A stretch of 51,750 nt of DNA from Actinomycetota bacterium (GCA_947450545.1 CANFVU010000002.1:79266-131015), one strand, 5' to 3'; positions 25,695-36,253 are shown, counted from the stretch's first letter. Numbers and translations are program-made. The notes: a model not told the origin generated them from the letters alone.

Positions 25695-26953
25695 TCCTTA
25701 AATCCTTCATACCCTTGCAAGACATCATTCACGCTGATGCTTACTGGTCGAGCTCTGTTGTTGCGATAAATAAATGCGATGATCAAAGCCGATGCTGTTG
25801 CAATAATTCCGCATCCTGCAATTGTCTGGCGCACTCCATAGTGATCCATAAACCACCCAATAAGTGGGGATGCAAAAGGTGTTCCACCTAAGAAAACCAT
25901 GAGATAAACACCCATTACGCGTCCGCGAATAGCCGGATCAGTGGTCTGTTGAATATACGAGTTTGAAGAAATCATTGTGGTGAGAGCAGCAAAACCAAGG
26001 AATGGCAAAATTAATCCGTAGATGAAATATGTAGGAGCAATCGATTGGATTGTCACAATCACTCCAAATATTGCTGCCATCGCTCCAATAAATCTAGGGC
26101 CCCGGCGGCGATCGAGTTTTGCAAATGTAATTGCAGCAGCAAATGATCCGATTGCAATCACGCTTCCCAAAGTTCCATACGTTGCAGGGCCTTTACCAAA
26201 TTCACGCGTCGCCATCATGGCGCTGAAGATTTGGAAATTGAGTCCAAATGTTCCAGCAAAGAAAACAGTAAGCATCACAGCCATGATGTCAGGGCGAGCT
26301 AAAACATAACGCAATCCATCACGCGCTTTCGCTTCAAGAGATGGCTTGTGGTCGATATGCATTTCACTTTCACGCATGCGCCATAAAGCAATAACCACGA
26401 CGACATAGGTTGAAGCGTTGAAGAAGAATGATGGCCCTGTTCCAAACCAAGCAATTAATAGCCCTGAGAGAGCGGGTCCAATGAGGCGACCACCATGGAA
26501 GTTTGCGGAGTTAAGACTCACTGCGTTTGCGAGATCTTCTTTTCCAACAAGTTCAGGCGTAAATGCGAATCGAATTGGCCCATCGATAGCGCCAAATATT
26601 CCCAGCACGAATGCGAGTAAGTAGACATGCCAAATCTGAACTGTGTGAGTCATAACAAGAGTGCCAAGGACTGTGGCGGTTGCACCTGTGCCGACAGTCG
26701 TCATGAAAAGAAGTCGTCGTTTATTGAATCGATCGGCCAATCGACCGCCATACATACTCAATAAGAGTGACGGTAGGAACTGAAGTCCGGTAACAATTCC
26801 AAGCTCTTTCGAAGAATGCGTGAGCTGGAGGACAAGCCAATCTTGAGCGATGCGTTGCGCCCACGATCCAATATTGGAGAGAGCATTCGCTGCAAAAAAG
26901 AGTCTGTAATTTCGGTGGCGGAGGGATCGCAAAGAACTCTTCGAAGTAGCCAC
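25691..26953 (-). CDS. MFS transporter
   Basis: A 420-residue protein with twelve predicted helices of the major facilitator superfamily (MFS_3/enterobactin exporter-like type, as in macrolide or siderophore exporters). The loop between helices 2 and 3 has GGRLADRFNKRRLL, the MFS motif A. Start GTG 26953 has TACAAT exactly 6 nt upstream. It is divergent from DUF2530 with 23 bp between starts. The same neighbourhood of MFS, DUF2530, a CspB-like protein and DUF3027 is, from memory, kept in mycobacteria. Substrate unknown. Confidence 0.88.
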   Translation of the reverse strand: MATSKSSLRSLRHRNYRLFFAANALSNIGSWAQRIAQDWLVLQLTHSSKELGIVTGLQFLPSLLLSMYGGRLADRFNKRRLLFMTTVGTGATATVLGTLVMTHTVQIWHVYLLAFVLGIFGAIDGPIRFAFTPELVGKEDLANAVSLNSANFHGGRLIGPALSGLLIAWFGTGPSFFFNASTYVVVVIALWRMRESEMHIDHKPSLEAKARDGLRYVLARPDIMAVMLTVFFAGTFGLNFQIFSAMMATREFGKGPATYGTLGSVIAIGSFAAAITFAKLDRRRGPRFIGAMAAIFGVIVTIQSIAPTYFIYGLILPFLGFAALTTMISSNSYIQQTTDPAIRGRVMGVYLMVFLGGTPFASPLIGWFMDHYGVRQTIAGCGIIATASALIIAFIYRNNRARPVSISVNDVLQGYEGFKD

Positions 26954-26959
26954 GGTTTC

Positions 26960-26969
26960 ATTGTAGGCT
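26960..26969. promoter_or_regulatory. Overlapping divergent -10 elements, MFS/DUF2530
   Basis: TACAAT (26965-26960) is 6 nt before the MFS GTG at 26953; TAGGCT (26964-26969) is 7 nt before the DUF2530 ATG at 26977. The hexamers share their TA. Confidence 0.6.
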
Positions 26970-26976
26970 TAATTTC

Positions 26977-27153
26977 ATGGGAACAACTGTGAAAGTAATC
27001 GTCGTAGGAATAATCTTGTGGCTCATCGCTCTGGTTGTAGAAATTGCCCGCTCAGCCCCAACATCCAACATTTGGGTATGCCTCGTCGGTGCGCTTTTAG
27101 GCCTTGTCGGCCTGCGCTATTCGATTAAACGTTTACGTCGAGAAGGAAATTAA
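26977..27153 (+). CDS. DUF2530-like small membrane protein
   Basis: A 58-residue protein with two hydrophobic helices (about 5-22 and 31-49) around a short polar loop (EIARSAPTSN), and a strongly basic tail (SIKRLRREGN). Size, layout and position next to the MFS, CspB-like and DUF3027 genes match actinobacterial DUF2530. Function unknown. Start ATG 26977 fits the TAGGCT element. Its stop overlaps the convergent csp stop by 4 bp. Confidence 0.78.
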   Translation: MGTTVKVIVVGIILWLIALVVEIARSAPTSNIWVCLVGALLGLVGLRYSIKRLRREGN

Positions 27154-27536
27154 AGGCTATTAATTTGACCGGCGATGCCGTTCAAAACCTTTGCAAGACG
27201 CTCTGCTTCGCCAGAAGATGGGTAGCGGCCATGACGAAGTCCGTTACCAACTTTATCGAGCAACTTAATTGTGTCTTCGATAATTGTTGCTAGATCATCT
27301 GCATCGATACGAGTATTCGCAACGACCGATGCTGGCTCTTCAATAATATGTACGGACATAGCTTGTGGACCTTTGCGGCCTTCAGCAACAGAGAACTCAA
27401 GTTTTGTTCCAGGCTTTACTGAAGGAACACCGCTAGGAAGTGATGAAGCGGCAAGATAAACATCTTCGCCTTCTTCATTTGAAATAAATCCAAAACCCTT
27501 TTCAAGGCTGAACCATTTAACGCGACCAATTGGCAT
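27150..27536 (-). CDS. Cold-shock domain protein with C-terminal extension
   Basis: A 128-residue protein: residues 1-70 are a cold-shock domain with RVKWFSLEKGFGFI (RNP1) and DVYLAASSL (RNP2-like), binding single-stranded RNA or DNA. Residues 75-128 form a helical extension of unknown role, as in mycobacterial CspB (about 135 residues). Start ATG 27536 has the strong GAAGGAG 6 nt upstream; a longer start at 27554 is rejected because it places the Shine-Dalgarno inside the gene. It follows DUF3027 by 63 bp on the same strand. Confidence 0.9.
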   Translation of the reverse strand: MPIGRVKWFSLEKGFGFISNEEGEDVYLAASSLPSGVPSVKPGTKLEFSVAEGRKGPQAMSVHIIEEPASVVANTRIDADDLATIIEDTIKLLDKVGNGLRHGRYPSSGEAERLAKVLNGIAGQINSL

Positions 27537-27599
27537 GGGGAACTCCTTCTTCAAAAGTCCTTGTGATGACTACTAGGGACAGGGAACTAGTTTAACTGA

Positions 27600-28268
27600 T
27601 TACTCGTTGACGACGAGTGCCTCGGAATGAGCACCGCATCCATGGTCAACAGAGACCACACGCGCATCATCCGGAGCTAGCGCATTGGCGCATACGCCAA
27701 ATGCTGAGCGCAACGATCCAGCGATAGGTAAGAAGAATCCACATGAACCGCATGCTTTTGAAGCATGTTGCGCGATAGATGTGTTGGGACCGCGGTCACC
27801 TTCATACCAACGCTTGCTTGCCTGGTCACGACCCTCAATCGAAAGAACTCGTGCTCGACCCAAACCAAATTCAAAGAGTTGAGTTGGATCAAGTTCTTCA
27901 TCACCAGGAAGTGCTGCAAATCCAGGAACTAAACGCGCATCATCTGCAGAAGTTGGGACGATATCGCCAACTCCAACATCGCCAGGAAGTAGACGGTCCT
28001 TGTAAGGAATCCACTCAGGCGCAAGAAGTGCTTCTTTACCTGGGAGCAAAACAACATCGCAGATTGTGGCTGGAGATTCATCATCAACTTTGATAACTGT
28101 GACAGCCCAGTGCCAATCGGTATAACCGGCTACAAAACTTTCAAAGAGATAGGTCGCAATGCGATCATCAGTTTCTGCGGAGATGAACTTGCCGACAAGT
28201 TTTTCTTGACCAGCATCCTCAAGGGCAGCAGAACGTGCAAGGTCTACTGCGTTAAATGGATCGTTCAT
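27600..28268 (-). CDS. DUF3027 protein
   Basis: A 222-residue cytoplasmic protein of the actinobacterial DUF3027 family (Rv0877-like, from memory). The N-terminal part has ARSAALEDAGQEKLVGKF and GYTDWHWAVTVIKVDDE; the middle holds LLPGKEALLAPEWIPY; the C-terminal part has a Cys cluster, ACGSCGFFLPIAG, FGVCANALAPDD and VDHGCGAHSE, which looks like a zinc site. Function is not known. ATG 28268 is used because GGAG is 6 nt upstream; the ATG two codons earlier touches it. It follows the groEL terminator and precedes csp. Confidence 0.87.
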   Translation of the reverse strand: MNDPFNAVDLARSAALEDAGQEKLVGKFISAETDDRIATYLFESFVAGYTDWHWAVTVIKVDDESPATICDVVLLPGKEALLAPEWIPYKDRLLPGDVGVGDIVPTSADDARLVPGFAALPGDEELDPTQLFEFGLGRARVLSIEGRDQASKRWYEGDRGPNTSIAQHASKACGSCGFFLPIAGSLRSAFGVCANALAPDDARVVSVDHGCGAHSEALVVNE

Positions 28269-28288
28269 GCTCATCTCCTAACTGTAAA

Positions 28289-28324
28289 TTAAAAAGGCCT
28301 GCAGACCAAAGTCCGCAGGCCTTT
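28289..28324 (-). terminator. Intrinsic terminator after groEL
   Basis: A 14-bp stem AAAGGCCTGCGGAC/GTCTGCAGGCCTTT (one G-U pair) with a 4-nt loop, followed on the minus strand by a T run. It lies 19 bp after the groEL stop and separates groEL from DUF3027. Confidence 0.9.
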
Positions 28325-28342
28325 CACGCTTAATCAGACTCT

Positions 28343-29974
<1,632 letters not shown>

Positions 29975-29978
29975 CTAT

Positions 29979-30005
29979 TTATCACTCAAAGGACCCGAGT
30001 GCTAA
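29979..30005. promoter_or_regulatory. CIRCE element (HrcA operator) of groEL
   Basis: TTATCACTC, 9 nt, GAGTGCTAA, which is the CIRCE inverted repeat with one mismatch (T for G at position 4 of the left arm). It is 17 bp upstream of the groEL start codon, so the heat-shock repressor HrcA should control groEL here. Confidence 0.9.
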
Positions 30006-30065
30006 TGCCCAATTTAGTCTGCGAAGGCGGGGGTATCAAATCCGAGTGTTTCCCGTGTGAGGAGT

Positions 30066-30341
30066 TCAGCGGGAGAAAGATGCTGAGCGTGAGCTTGTAC
30101 GGGCCTCGCGGAGGCGCCGTAGGCGCTTTACAAGCATTGGCTGAGCCAACAGAGCGTCATCACGGTCAATCAGGTTATTCAGCGCTTGGTAGTAGGCAGG
30201 AGGCGTGAGGTCGAAGAGCTCCTTGATTGCAGACTCTTTAGCACCTGCGTAGCGCCACCAGCTGCGCTCAAATTCCAAGATGCGAAGCTCGAGATCGGTC
30301 AGGTTTGCGCTGGTCGATTCGGCAAGTACTTGGTTTTCCAT
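30066..30341 (-). CDS. DUF3263 protein, small DNA-binding-like
   Basis: A 91-residue actinobacterial protein. The core LTDLELRILEFERSWWRYAG and AIKELFDLTPPAYYQALNNL is the DUF3263 signature, with a helix-turn-helix-like look (ELFDLTPPAYYQALN); the tail is rich in Arg and Ser. Such proteins have been suggested to bind DNA, without proof. Start ATG 30341 has TACTAT exactly 6 nt upstream. Confidence 0.88.
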   Translation of the reverse strand: MENQVLAESTSANLTDLELRILEFERSWWRYAGAKESAIKELFDLTPPAYYQALNNLIDRDDALLAQPMLVKRLRRLREARTSSRSASFSR

Positions 30342-30347
30342 ATACAG

Positions 30348-30353
30348 ATAGTA
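30348..30353 (-). promoter_or_regulatory. -10 element of the DUF3263 gene
   Basis: TACTAT, 6 nt, ATG 30341. Confidence 0.55.
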
Positions 30354-30387
30354 AGGGTTAGCCCCGACAAAAGTTGGGGATTTACCC

Positions 30388-31752
30388 CTAAAGCGTGGCG
30401 AGAATTTCTGTGAGCTCTTTCTCGGATGTCCAAGGGTTCACAATCGCAAATCGCAAAATCGGTTGACCCAAATGGGCCGACGGAGTCACAAATGCAATCT
30501 GATCATCGAGCAACTTATCGCTCCACTCTTGATATTGCTCAGCACTCCACCCTTTGCGAGTAAATGCAACAATCGAAAGCTGTGGCTCCATTAAAAGTTC
30601 AAGGTTGGGATGTTCATTAATGAGTCGCACTGCAATCTTCGCAGTGTTAATGGTGTCTTCAACTGCATCGGAATATTCCTTACTTCCATTTGCAGCTAAT
30701 GAATACCAGAACGGCAATCCGCGAGGACGACGGGTCAGATGAATTGCATAATCAGATGGATTAAATTCATTCTCATCTTCTAAGGTATCGAGATACGATG
30801 CATGTTGGGTGTGCGCTGCTTTTCCAAGTGCAGGATTGCGATAGATTAAAGCACATGCATCGTATGGCGCAAAGAGCCATTTATGTGGATCGACAATAAG
30901 AGAATCACATTTTTCAATTCCATTAAATAGATCTCGAACAGAGGGTGCGCACAATCCTGCGAGCCCATACGCCCCATCCACATGGAACCAGATTCCGTTC
31001 GTGTTTGCGTAATCCCCCAGCGAATCCAAATCGTCAATGATTCCCAAATTCGTTGAACCCGCTGTGCCCACTAATGCAAAGACTTCATGAGTTGGGTTCG
31101 CCGCGATATATTTTTTGATTGCGACGTCTACGGCGTCGGCACGTAGAGATAAATCAGCATCAGCATTTGCAAAAATCACCTCACAATCCATGACATCAGC
31201 TGCTGACTTAATAGATGAATGGGCTTGATTGCTTGCAACAACAACCCAGCGATCGATTTTTCTGCCTTCAGCTTTCGCTCTCTCGCGAGCTGTGTGGCGC
31301 GCTGCTACGAGCGCCGAGAGGTTGCCAATTGTTCCACCTTGGACAAAAACCCCGCCAGCACTTGCTGGTAGCTTTGCTAAATCGCTGATCCAACGCAGCG
31401 CTTGGTTCTCCGCAAATACAGCGCCGGCACCTTCTACCCATGAACCTCCGTAGATAGCACTTGCTCCCACAACGAGGTCGAAAAGAGTTGCATGTTCACT
31501 TGGCGCTGATGGGATAAATGCAAGATAAGAAGGGTGATCCGTTGAGAGACATGAAGGAGCTAGAACTTCTGTGAATACTCGAAGCGCTTCTTTCCCTCCA
31601 AGACCTGCTTCGGTAATTGTGTTTCCAGCTGCAGCTAATAACTCTTCAGGAGATTTTGCATGATCAAGAGGTGGCTCTTGTCGCATTCGCAAGAGTGAAT
31701 AGTGAAGTATGTCGCGAGCAAGCGCTTCAACATCGGGAGTGAATTCATGCAC
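30388..31752 (-). CDS. PLP-dependent group II amino acid decarboxylase
   Basis: A 454-residue enzyme of the aromatic-L-amino-acid/glutamate decarboxylase family. The PLP lysine is in the VDPHKWLFAPYDACAL block (about 290), with VFVQGGTIGNLSALVAAR near 137, HSSIKSAAD (PLP-stacking His) near 180 and FHVDGAYG near 255. The substrate cannot be fixed from motifs. Start GTG 31752 overlaps the end of the SDR gene by 8 bp with GAGGAG nearby; the ATG at 31748 is out of frame. Cotranscribed with the SDR-DUF2867 gene. Confidence 0.88.
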   Translation of the reverse strand: MHEFTPDVEALARDILHYSLLRMRQEPPLDHAKSPEELLAAAGNTITEAGLGGKEALRVFTEVLAPSCLSTDHPSYLAFIPSAPSEHATLFDLVVGASAIYGGSWVEGAGAVFAENQALRWISDLAKLPASAGGVFVQGGTIGNLSALVAARHTARERAKAEGRKIDRWVVVASNQAHSSIKSAADVMDCEVIFANADADLSLRADAVDVAIKKYIAANPTHEVFALVGTAGSTNLGIIDDLDSLGDYANTNGIWFHVDGAYGLAGLCAPSVRDLFNGIEKCDSLIVDPHKWLFAPYDACALIYRNPALGKAAHTQHASYLDTLEDENEFNPSDYAIHLTRRPRGLPFWYSLAANGSKEYSDAVEDTINTAKIAVRLINEHPNLELLMEPQLSIVAFTRKGWSAEQYQEWSDKLLDDQIAFVTPSAHLGQPILRFAIVNPWTSEKELTEILATL

Positions 31753-33238
31753 GAGCTTCGTTCTCCTCTATCCCTTTCGCAGCTTTAATCAAGTTTCTAA
31801 TCATTGTAGGAAAAACGAGAAAATGTAAGGGGGCAATTGCATACCAATAGAGTTGTCCACCTAAACCGCGAGGTTGGAACGTTGCAGTTTGATTGAGGCG
31901 TAGATGGCCATCGGATATCTCTTCAATTTTAAACTCTAACCACGCTTTTCCTGGCAGAATCATCTCTGCATATAACTTCAACTCTTCACCTGCGACAATA
32001 TTTTCTACGCGCCAGAAATCCACTGCATCGCCCACACGCAAATTCTTGGGATCGCGACGTCCACGACGTAGGCCCACTCCACCAATAAGTCGATCGATAA
32101 GTCCGCGTGCTAACCAGAGAAGGCCAGTTCCATACCACCCTGTATCACCGCCAATTTGTTCGACAGCTTCCCATACTGCTTTACGAGAAACCCCAGTAAT
32201 TAATTGGCGTTTATCGAAGTACAACGTCTCCCCTGCCCAAGTGGGATCGCTCTGAGCTTTCTGCCACGGCGCTGTTGGGCCTGTTGCATCAGACCAGCGT
32301 GTTTCAATGTTATTTCCCGTTGTTTTAGAGAGAGCAAACTCAATGGCTTGTTTTAATGGAAGCAATCCCTCGGGAGGTGGGGCGATGATTGCATCAAGAC
32401 TCTTATTCGGATCTGCAACAACTTCACTGATGAGAGAACCCACCAAAGGACGAGCCAACGTTGTGGGAACAGGGGTTACCAATCCAATCCACAAACTTGA
32501 AAGTTTTGGAGTGAGAACGGGAACTTTAATAATGATGCGACGTCGTAGACCAGAAATCCTTGCAAAAATCTGCATCATGTCTTCATAGGTCACAACTTCA
32601 GGACCACCAACATCGAAAACTCCAGATACGGGTGTGGAAAGTTTTCCGGCTTCAGCGAGGTAATACAAAATATCTCGAATTGCAATCGGATGAGTTTTAT
32701 TCACAACCCACTTCGGAGTTGTCATGATCGGTAATCGGTGAGTTAAATGTCGAAGCATTTCAAAAGATGCAGAGCCAGAACCAATAATCATTCCTGCACG
32801 TAGTTCCATGACAGGAACTTTTCCCTGTGCAAGTTGGCGTCCTGTGTTTGCACGTGATTCAAGGTGTTTGCTGCGCTTCTTATCGTTTGCGATTCCACCG
32901 AGATAAATTATTTGTTGCACTCCTGCTCGTTCAGCAGCCATTGCAAAAGTGCGGGCCATTGCAGCTTCGATCTCATCAAAGCGCGTTGAATAATTAATGG
33001 AGTGAAGCAAGTAATAGGCAGTATGTACTCCCGTAAGAGCGCGGAGAGTTTCTTCAAAACTATTGGCATTTCCGACAGAAATTTCGACCTGCGATTGCCA
33101 TGGTTGGCGAGATATTTTCTTCTCATCGCGAACAAAGACTCGAACATCAAGGCCTTTTTCGAGAAGTGACCGCACCAAACGACCACCCACATAGCCCGAA
33201 GCTCCGGTGACCAGAATCTTGCGATTTATCTCTTTCAT
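31745..33238 (-). CDS. SDR (NmrA-like) oxidoreductase with DUF2867 domain
   Basis: A 497-residue two-domain protein. Residues 1-300 are an atypical extended SDR with the NAD(P) motif LVTGASGYVGGRLVRSL at the N-terminus, plus AYYLLHSINYS and ELRAGMIIGSGSASF blocks; residues about 330-490 are DUF2867 (START-like), with RRGRRDPKNLRVGDAVDFW. Activity unknown; relatives are annotated as nucleoside-diphosphate-sugar epimerase-like. ATG 33238 is chosen over the start at 33262 because TACTGT lies 7 nt before it. It heads an operon with the decarboxylase. Confidence 0.85.
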   Translation of the reverse strand: MKEINRKILVTGASGYVGGRLVRSLLEKGLDVRVFVRDEKKISRQPWQSQVEISVGNANSFEETLRALTGVHTAYYLLHSINYSTRFDEIEAAMARTFAMAAERAGVQQIIYLGGIANDKKRSKHLESRANTGRQLAQGKVPVMELRAGMIIGSGSASFEMLRHLTHRLPIMTTPKWVVNKTHPIAIRDILYYLAEAGKLSTPVSGVFDVGGPEVVTYEDMMQIFARISGLRRRIIIKVPVLTPKLSSLWIGLVTPVPTTLARPLVGSLISEVVADPNKSLDAIIAPPPEGLLPLKQAIEFALSKTTGNNIETRWSDATGPTAPWQKAQSDPTWAGETLYFDKRQLITGVSRKAVWEAVEQIGGDTGWYGTGLLWLARGLIDRLIGGVGLRRGRRDPKNLRVGDAVDFWRVENIVAGEELKLYAEMILPGKAWLEFKIEEISDGHLRLNQTATFQPRGLGGQLYWYAIAPLHFLVFPTMIRNLIKAAKGIEENEARA

Positions 33239-33245
33239 AACCACC

Positions 33246-33251
33246 ACAGTA
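33246..33251 (-). promoter_or_regulatory. -10 element of the SDR-DUF2867 gene
   Basis: TACTGT, 7 nt, ATG 33238. Confidence 0.45.
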
Positions 33252-33299
33252 GACTTCCACAAACATTGGCGTTTACCTGAATACGGAGAGCTGGGTTAC

Positions 33300-34523
33300 A
33301 TGTCGAAACCTCGTGTGGTCATCCTAGGAGCCGGCTTCGCAGGCCTCACCGCCGCGAAAGCAATTGGCCATGATGCTGATGTCACTGTTGTGGACCGCCA
33401 CAACTACCAAACTTTTCTTCCACTTCTCTACCAGGTAGCGACAGCTTCGCTTGCTGCCGATCACGTGGCTTATCCAATTCGTGGAGCGCTTCGCAAGAGC
33501 GGAGCAAAATTCCGCATGGGCTCTCCTATCTCTGTCGATCACAAGAATAAAACCGTGAAACTCGATAGCAGCGAAGTCATTGCATTCGATCACCTTGTTG
33601 TTGCAATGGGATCTGCGACTGCTGATTTCGGAGTTCCTGGTGTCGAAGAACATGCTCTCGGTATGAAGAACATTCATGAAGCACTCCAAATTCGTTCTGA
33701 AATCATGCGACGCTTCGAAGATCTCTGTCGTTTCGAAGATAACACTCGCCTCTCTGTCGTACTTGTCGGCGGAGGTCCTACAGGTGTTGAGATGTCTGGA
33801 GCACTTGCAGAGTTAGTTCGCGGACCACTTGAGAGTGATAACTTCAACGCTGCTAAGCACATCGATATTTATCTCGTCGAAGCAGGTCCACGATTACTTC
33901 CTATGTTTGATGACGATTTATCTGAACGCACCAAAAAAGATCTTGAAAGTTTGGGAGTAAAAGTTCTTCTCAACACTCAAGTGAAAGAAGTTGCCCACCG
34001 CAAAATTCACTTCGCTGATGGCACCTCGATTCCATCCGAGATAACTGTTTGGGCTGCTGGAGTTAAGGGAGTCGATGAACTCTCACTTCTTAATCTCCCG
34101 TTAGCTGGCAATCGCATTAAGACAGATGCAACACTTCAAGTTTCTCACTACCCACATATCTGGGCTATCGGCGATAACGCAGCAGTTATCGGGGCAAATG
34201 GTCGCCCTCTTCCAATGGTCGCCCCTGCAGCAATGCAACAAGGTCGCTTTGTTGCCGATCAAATTCGCCGCATTAAAAGCGGCGCTGCGCTTAAGGAATT
34301 TAAGTACACCGATAAAGGTTCGATGGCCACTATTGGACGCCACAAAGCTGTTGTGCAAGTAAAGAGGCTGAAGCTTCGCGGGCCAATCGCTTGGTTTGCT
34401 TGGCTCTTCTTGCACGTTTTGTATTTGCTTGGTGGACGTAACCGCATTGGCACCATCGCTGATTGGATGTGGAATTACTTCACATTCGATCGTGGCAATC
34501 GCCACATTATGGATTCGCTCTAA
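33300..34523 (+). CDS. ndh: Type II NADH dehydrogenase
   Basis: Single-subunit, non-proton-pumping NADH:quinone oxidoreductase on the inner face of the membrane. The 407-residue protein has two Rossmann folds, VVILGAGFAGLTAAKA (FAD) at 5-20 and VVLVGGGPTGVEMSGAL (NADH) near 160, and IWAIGDNAAV near 290. The C-terminal ~60 residues (LRGPIAWFAWLFLHVLYLLGG) form the amphipathic membrane anchor typical of NDH-2. ATG 33300 is chosen because the family begins there; upstream in-frame codons to 33207 lack family similarity. Its stop overlaps the convergent GMC gene by 4 bp. Confidence 0.93.
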   Translation: MSKPRVVILGAGFAGLTAAKAIGHDADVTVVDRHNYQTFLPLLYQVATASLAADHVAYPIRGALRKSGAKFRMGSPISVDHKNKTVKLDSSEVIAFDHLVVAMGSATADFGVPGVEEHALGMKNIHEALQIRSEIMRRFEDLCRFEDNTRLSVVLVGGGPTGVEMSGALAELVRGPLESDNFNAAKHIDIYLVEAGPRLLPMFDDDLSERTKKDLESLGVKVLLNTQVKEVAHRKIHFADGTSIPSEITVWAAGVKGVDELSLLNLPLAGNRIKTDATLQVSHYPHIWAIGDNAAVIGANGRPLPMVAPAAMQQGRFVADQIRRIKSGAALKEFKYTDKGSMATIGRHKAVVQVKRLKLRGPIAWFAWLFLHVLYLLGGRNRIGTIADWMWNYFTFDRGNRHIMDSL

Positions 34524-36199
34524 TTCCTCATTCTCAAAGCTGCGTACGCGCTTTCAGGAACAGCTGGTGAATGCGGAGCAACCGCTCTCACTTTTTCGTA
34601 TGACGCACCTTGTGTAGGTCGTGAATCTGCTTCGCCTTTATTAGGCCAGAAACTCAACGCCCGTTCTGCTTGCGCAGTAATCGTGAGAGATGGATTTACT
34701 CCAAGATTTGCAGTAACGCTGGATCCATCGACAATATGAAGTGTTGGGTAATTCCAGACACGATGATACGGATCAATCACGCCACTCTTATCTGAATCAC
34801 CAATAACGCATCCCCCAACAAAGTGAGCAGTGAATGGAGCGTTGATAAGTTCGCCAACATTTCCACCAGGAATTCCTCCCCGCTTTTCTGCAATCCGACG
34901 AACAACTTCATTTGCTGCAGGAATGTATGTGGCATTTGGTCGATCTGAATCATTCTTCGACGTTAATCGCCACCCAAAAATGGATCGCTTGCCTCGCACC
35001 GTTATGGCTGAATCAACATTCTGCATCACAAGAGCAATAACTGTTCGCTCACTCCACTTACGGACATTGAGAATCCGATAAAGAATTGAAGGGTTACGTA
35101 AAAAGGTTGCCCACCATTGCTTATGGCGTTCCGAAAGCTTGCTGCTATCTGTTGCGATCGTCTGCAATAACCCCATGGAATTACTGCCTTTTCCGTAGCG
35201 GACAGGCTCAACGTGGGTGTTTTCATCCGGATAGAAAGAGGAGGTGATTGCTGCGCCGAGGGAGTAATCCGTGGAACTGGTCTTCATTAAAGCGCCGGTT
35301 AAAGCTTCACTATTTGTGCGGGATAAACGTCCAAGAGTCTCTGAAATTTTAGGAAGTGTGCCATTGTCTTTCATTCGATGCATCAACTTTTGGGTGTTGT
35401 AGGTGCCGGCAGCGACTATTACTTCTTTAGCAGTGAAAGTCATATTGCCACCAAACCAAGCACCACTCTTGCGAGCGTTAATAACCCAATGACCATCGCG
35501 TTTTTCGATTGAGGTCACGGTCGTCTCTGGAATCACGGTTGCACCAATTTTTTCTGCGATACCTAAATAATTCTTAGGCAAAGTATTTTTTGCATTGTGG
35601 CGACACCCAGTCATGCATTCACCACAATTTCGGCAGCCTTCACGGTCAGGGCCAACTCCACCAAAAAATGGGTCGCTCGAAACTTTTCCAGACCCTTCGC
35701 CAAAGTAAATTCCTAGTGGTGCGAGAGTAAATGTGTGACCCACACCCATCTCCTCCGCAACTTCTTTCATTGCAACATCAGAAGGAGACAAATAGGTATT
35801 TTTAGTAACACCTAACATGCGATGGGCTTGGTCATACCAAGGCGCTAACTCCGCTTTCCAATCGGTAATGTGTCGCCATTGTTGATCGTCAAAATAACTA
35901 TCTGGCGGCGTATATAAAGTATTGGCGTACACAAGTGAGCCGCCGCCAACTCCAGCACCACACAGAACTAAAACATCAGGTAAAGCATGAATTCTTTGAA
36001 TACCGTTAAGCCCAAGTCGGGGCGCAAAGAGAAATCGACGAAGTCGCCACGAAGTCTTAGGAAAATCCTTTTCGGTAAAGCGACGACCCGCTTCAATGAC
36101 TGCGACTTTGTAGCCTTTTTCGCTCAGCCTGAGGGCTGACACTGATCCCCCAAAACCTGAGCCAATAATCACAACATCGTAATCGCTGGCGTATTTCAT
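34520..36199 (-). CDS. GMC-type FAD oxidoreductase (ChoD-like)
   Basis: A 559-residue flavoprotein. The N-terminus has DYDVVIIGSGFGGSVSALRL (FAD-binding), followed by GAGVGGGSLVYANTL near 83 and the C-terminal GMC block SSVTANLGVNPSLTITAQAE. A Cys-rich stretch CRNCGECMTGCRHNAKNTL (about 195-213) resembles the ChoD-type family and could hold an iron-sulfur cluster or zinc. Relatives are called cholesterol oxidase, but steroid use is unproven. Start ATG 36199 follows TATTAC by 6 nt. It is divergent from putA. Confidence 0.85.
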   Translation of the reverse strand: MKYASDYDVVIIGSGFGGSVSALRLSEKGYKVAVIEAGRRFTEKDFPKTSWRLRRFLFAPRLGLNGIQRIHALPDVLVLCGAGVGGGSLVYANTLYTPPDSYFDDQQWRHITDWKAELAPWYDQAHRMLGVTKNTYLSPSDVAMKEVAEEMGVGHTFTLAPLGIYFGEGSGKVSSDPFFGGVGPDREGCRNCGECMTGCRHNAKNTLPKNYLGIAEKIGATVIPETTVTSIEKRDGHWVINARKSGAWFGGNMTFTAKEVIVAAGTYNTQKLMHRMKDNGTLPKISETLGRLSRTNSEALTGALMKTSSTDYSLGAAITSSFYPDENTHVEPVRYGKGSNSMGLLQTIATDSSKLSERHKQWWATFLRNPSILYRILNVRKWSERTVIALVMQNVDSAITVRGKRSIFGWRLTSKNDSDRPNATYIPAANEVVRRIAEKRGGIPGGNVGELINAPFTAHFVGGCVIGDSDKSGVIDPYHRVWNYPTLHIVDGSSVTANLGVNPSLTITAQAERALSFWPNKGEADSRPTQGASYEKVRAVAPHSPAVPESAYAALRMRN

Positions 36200-36253
36200 A
36201 CCTTAGTAATAGCACGATAACCTACCGATTAACAGACTAACTGCAAGGGAAAA

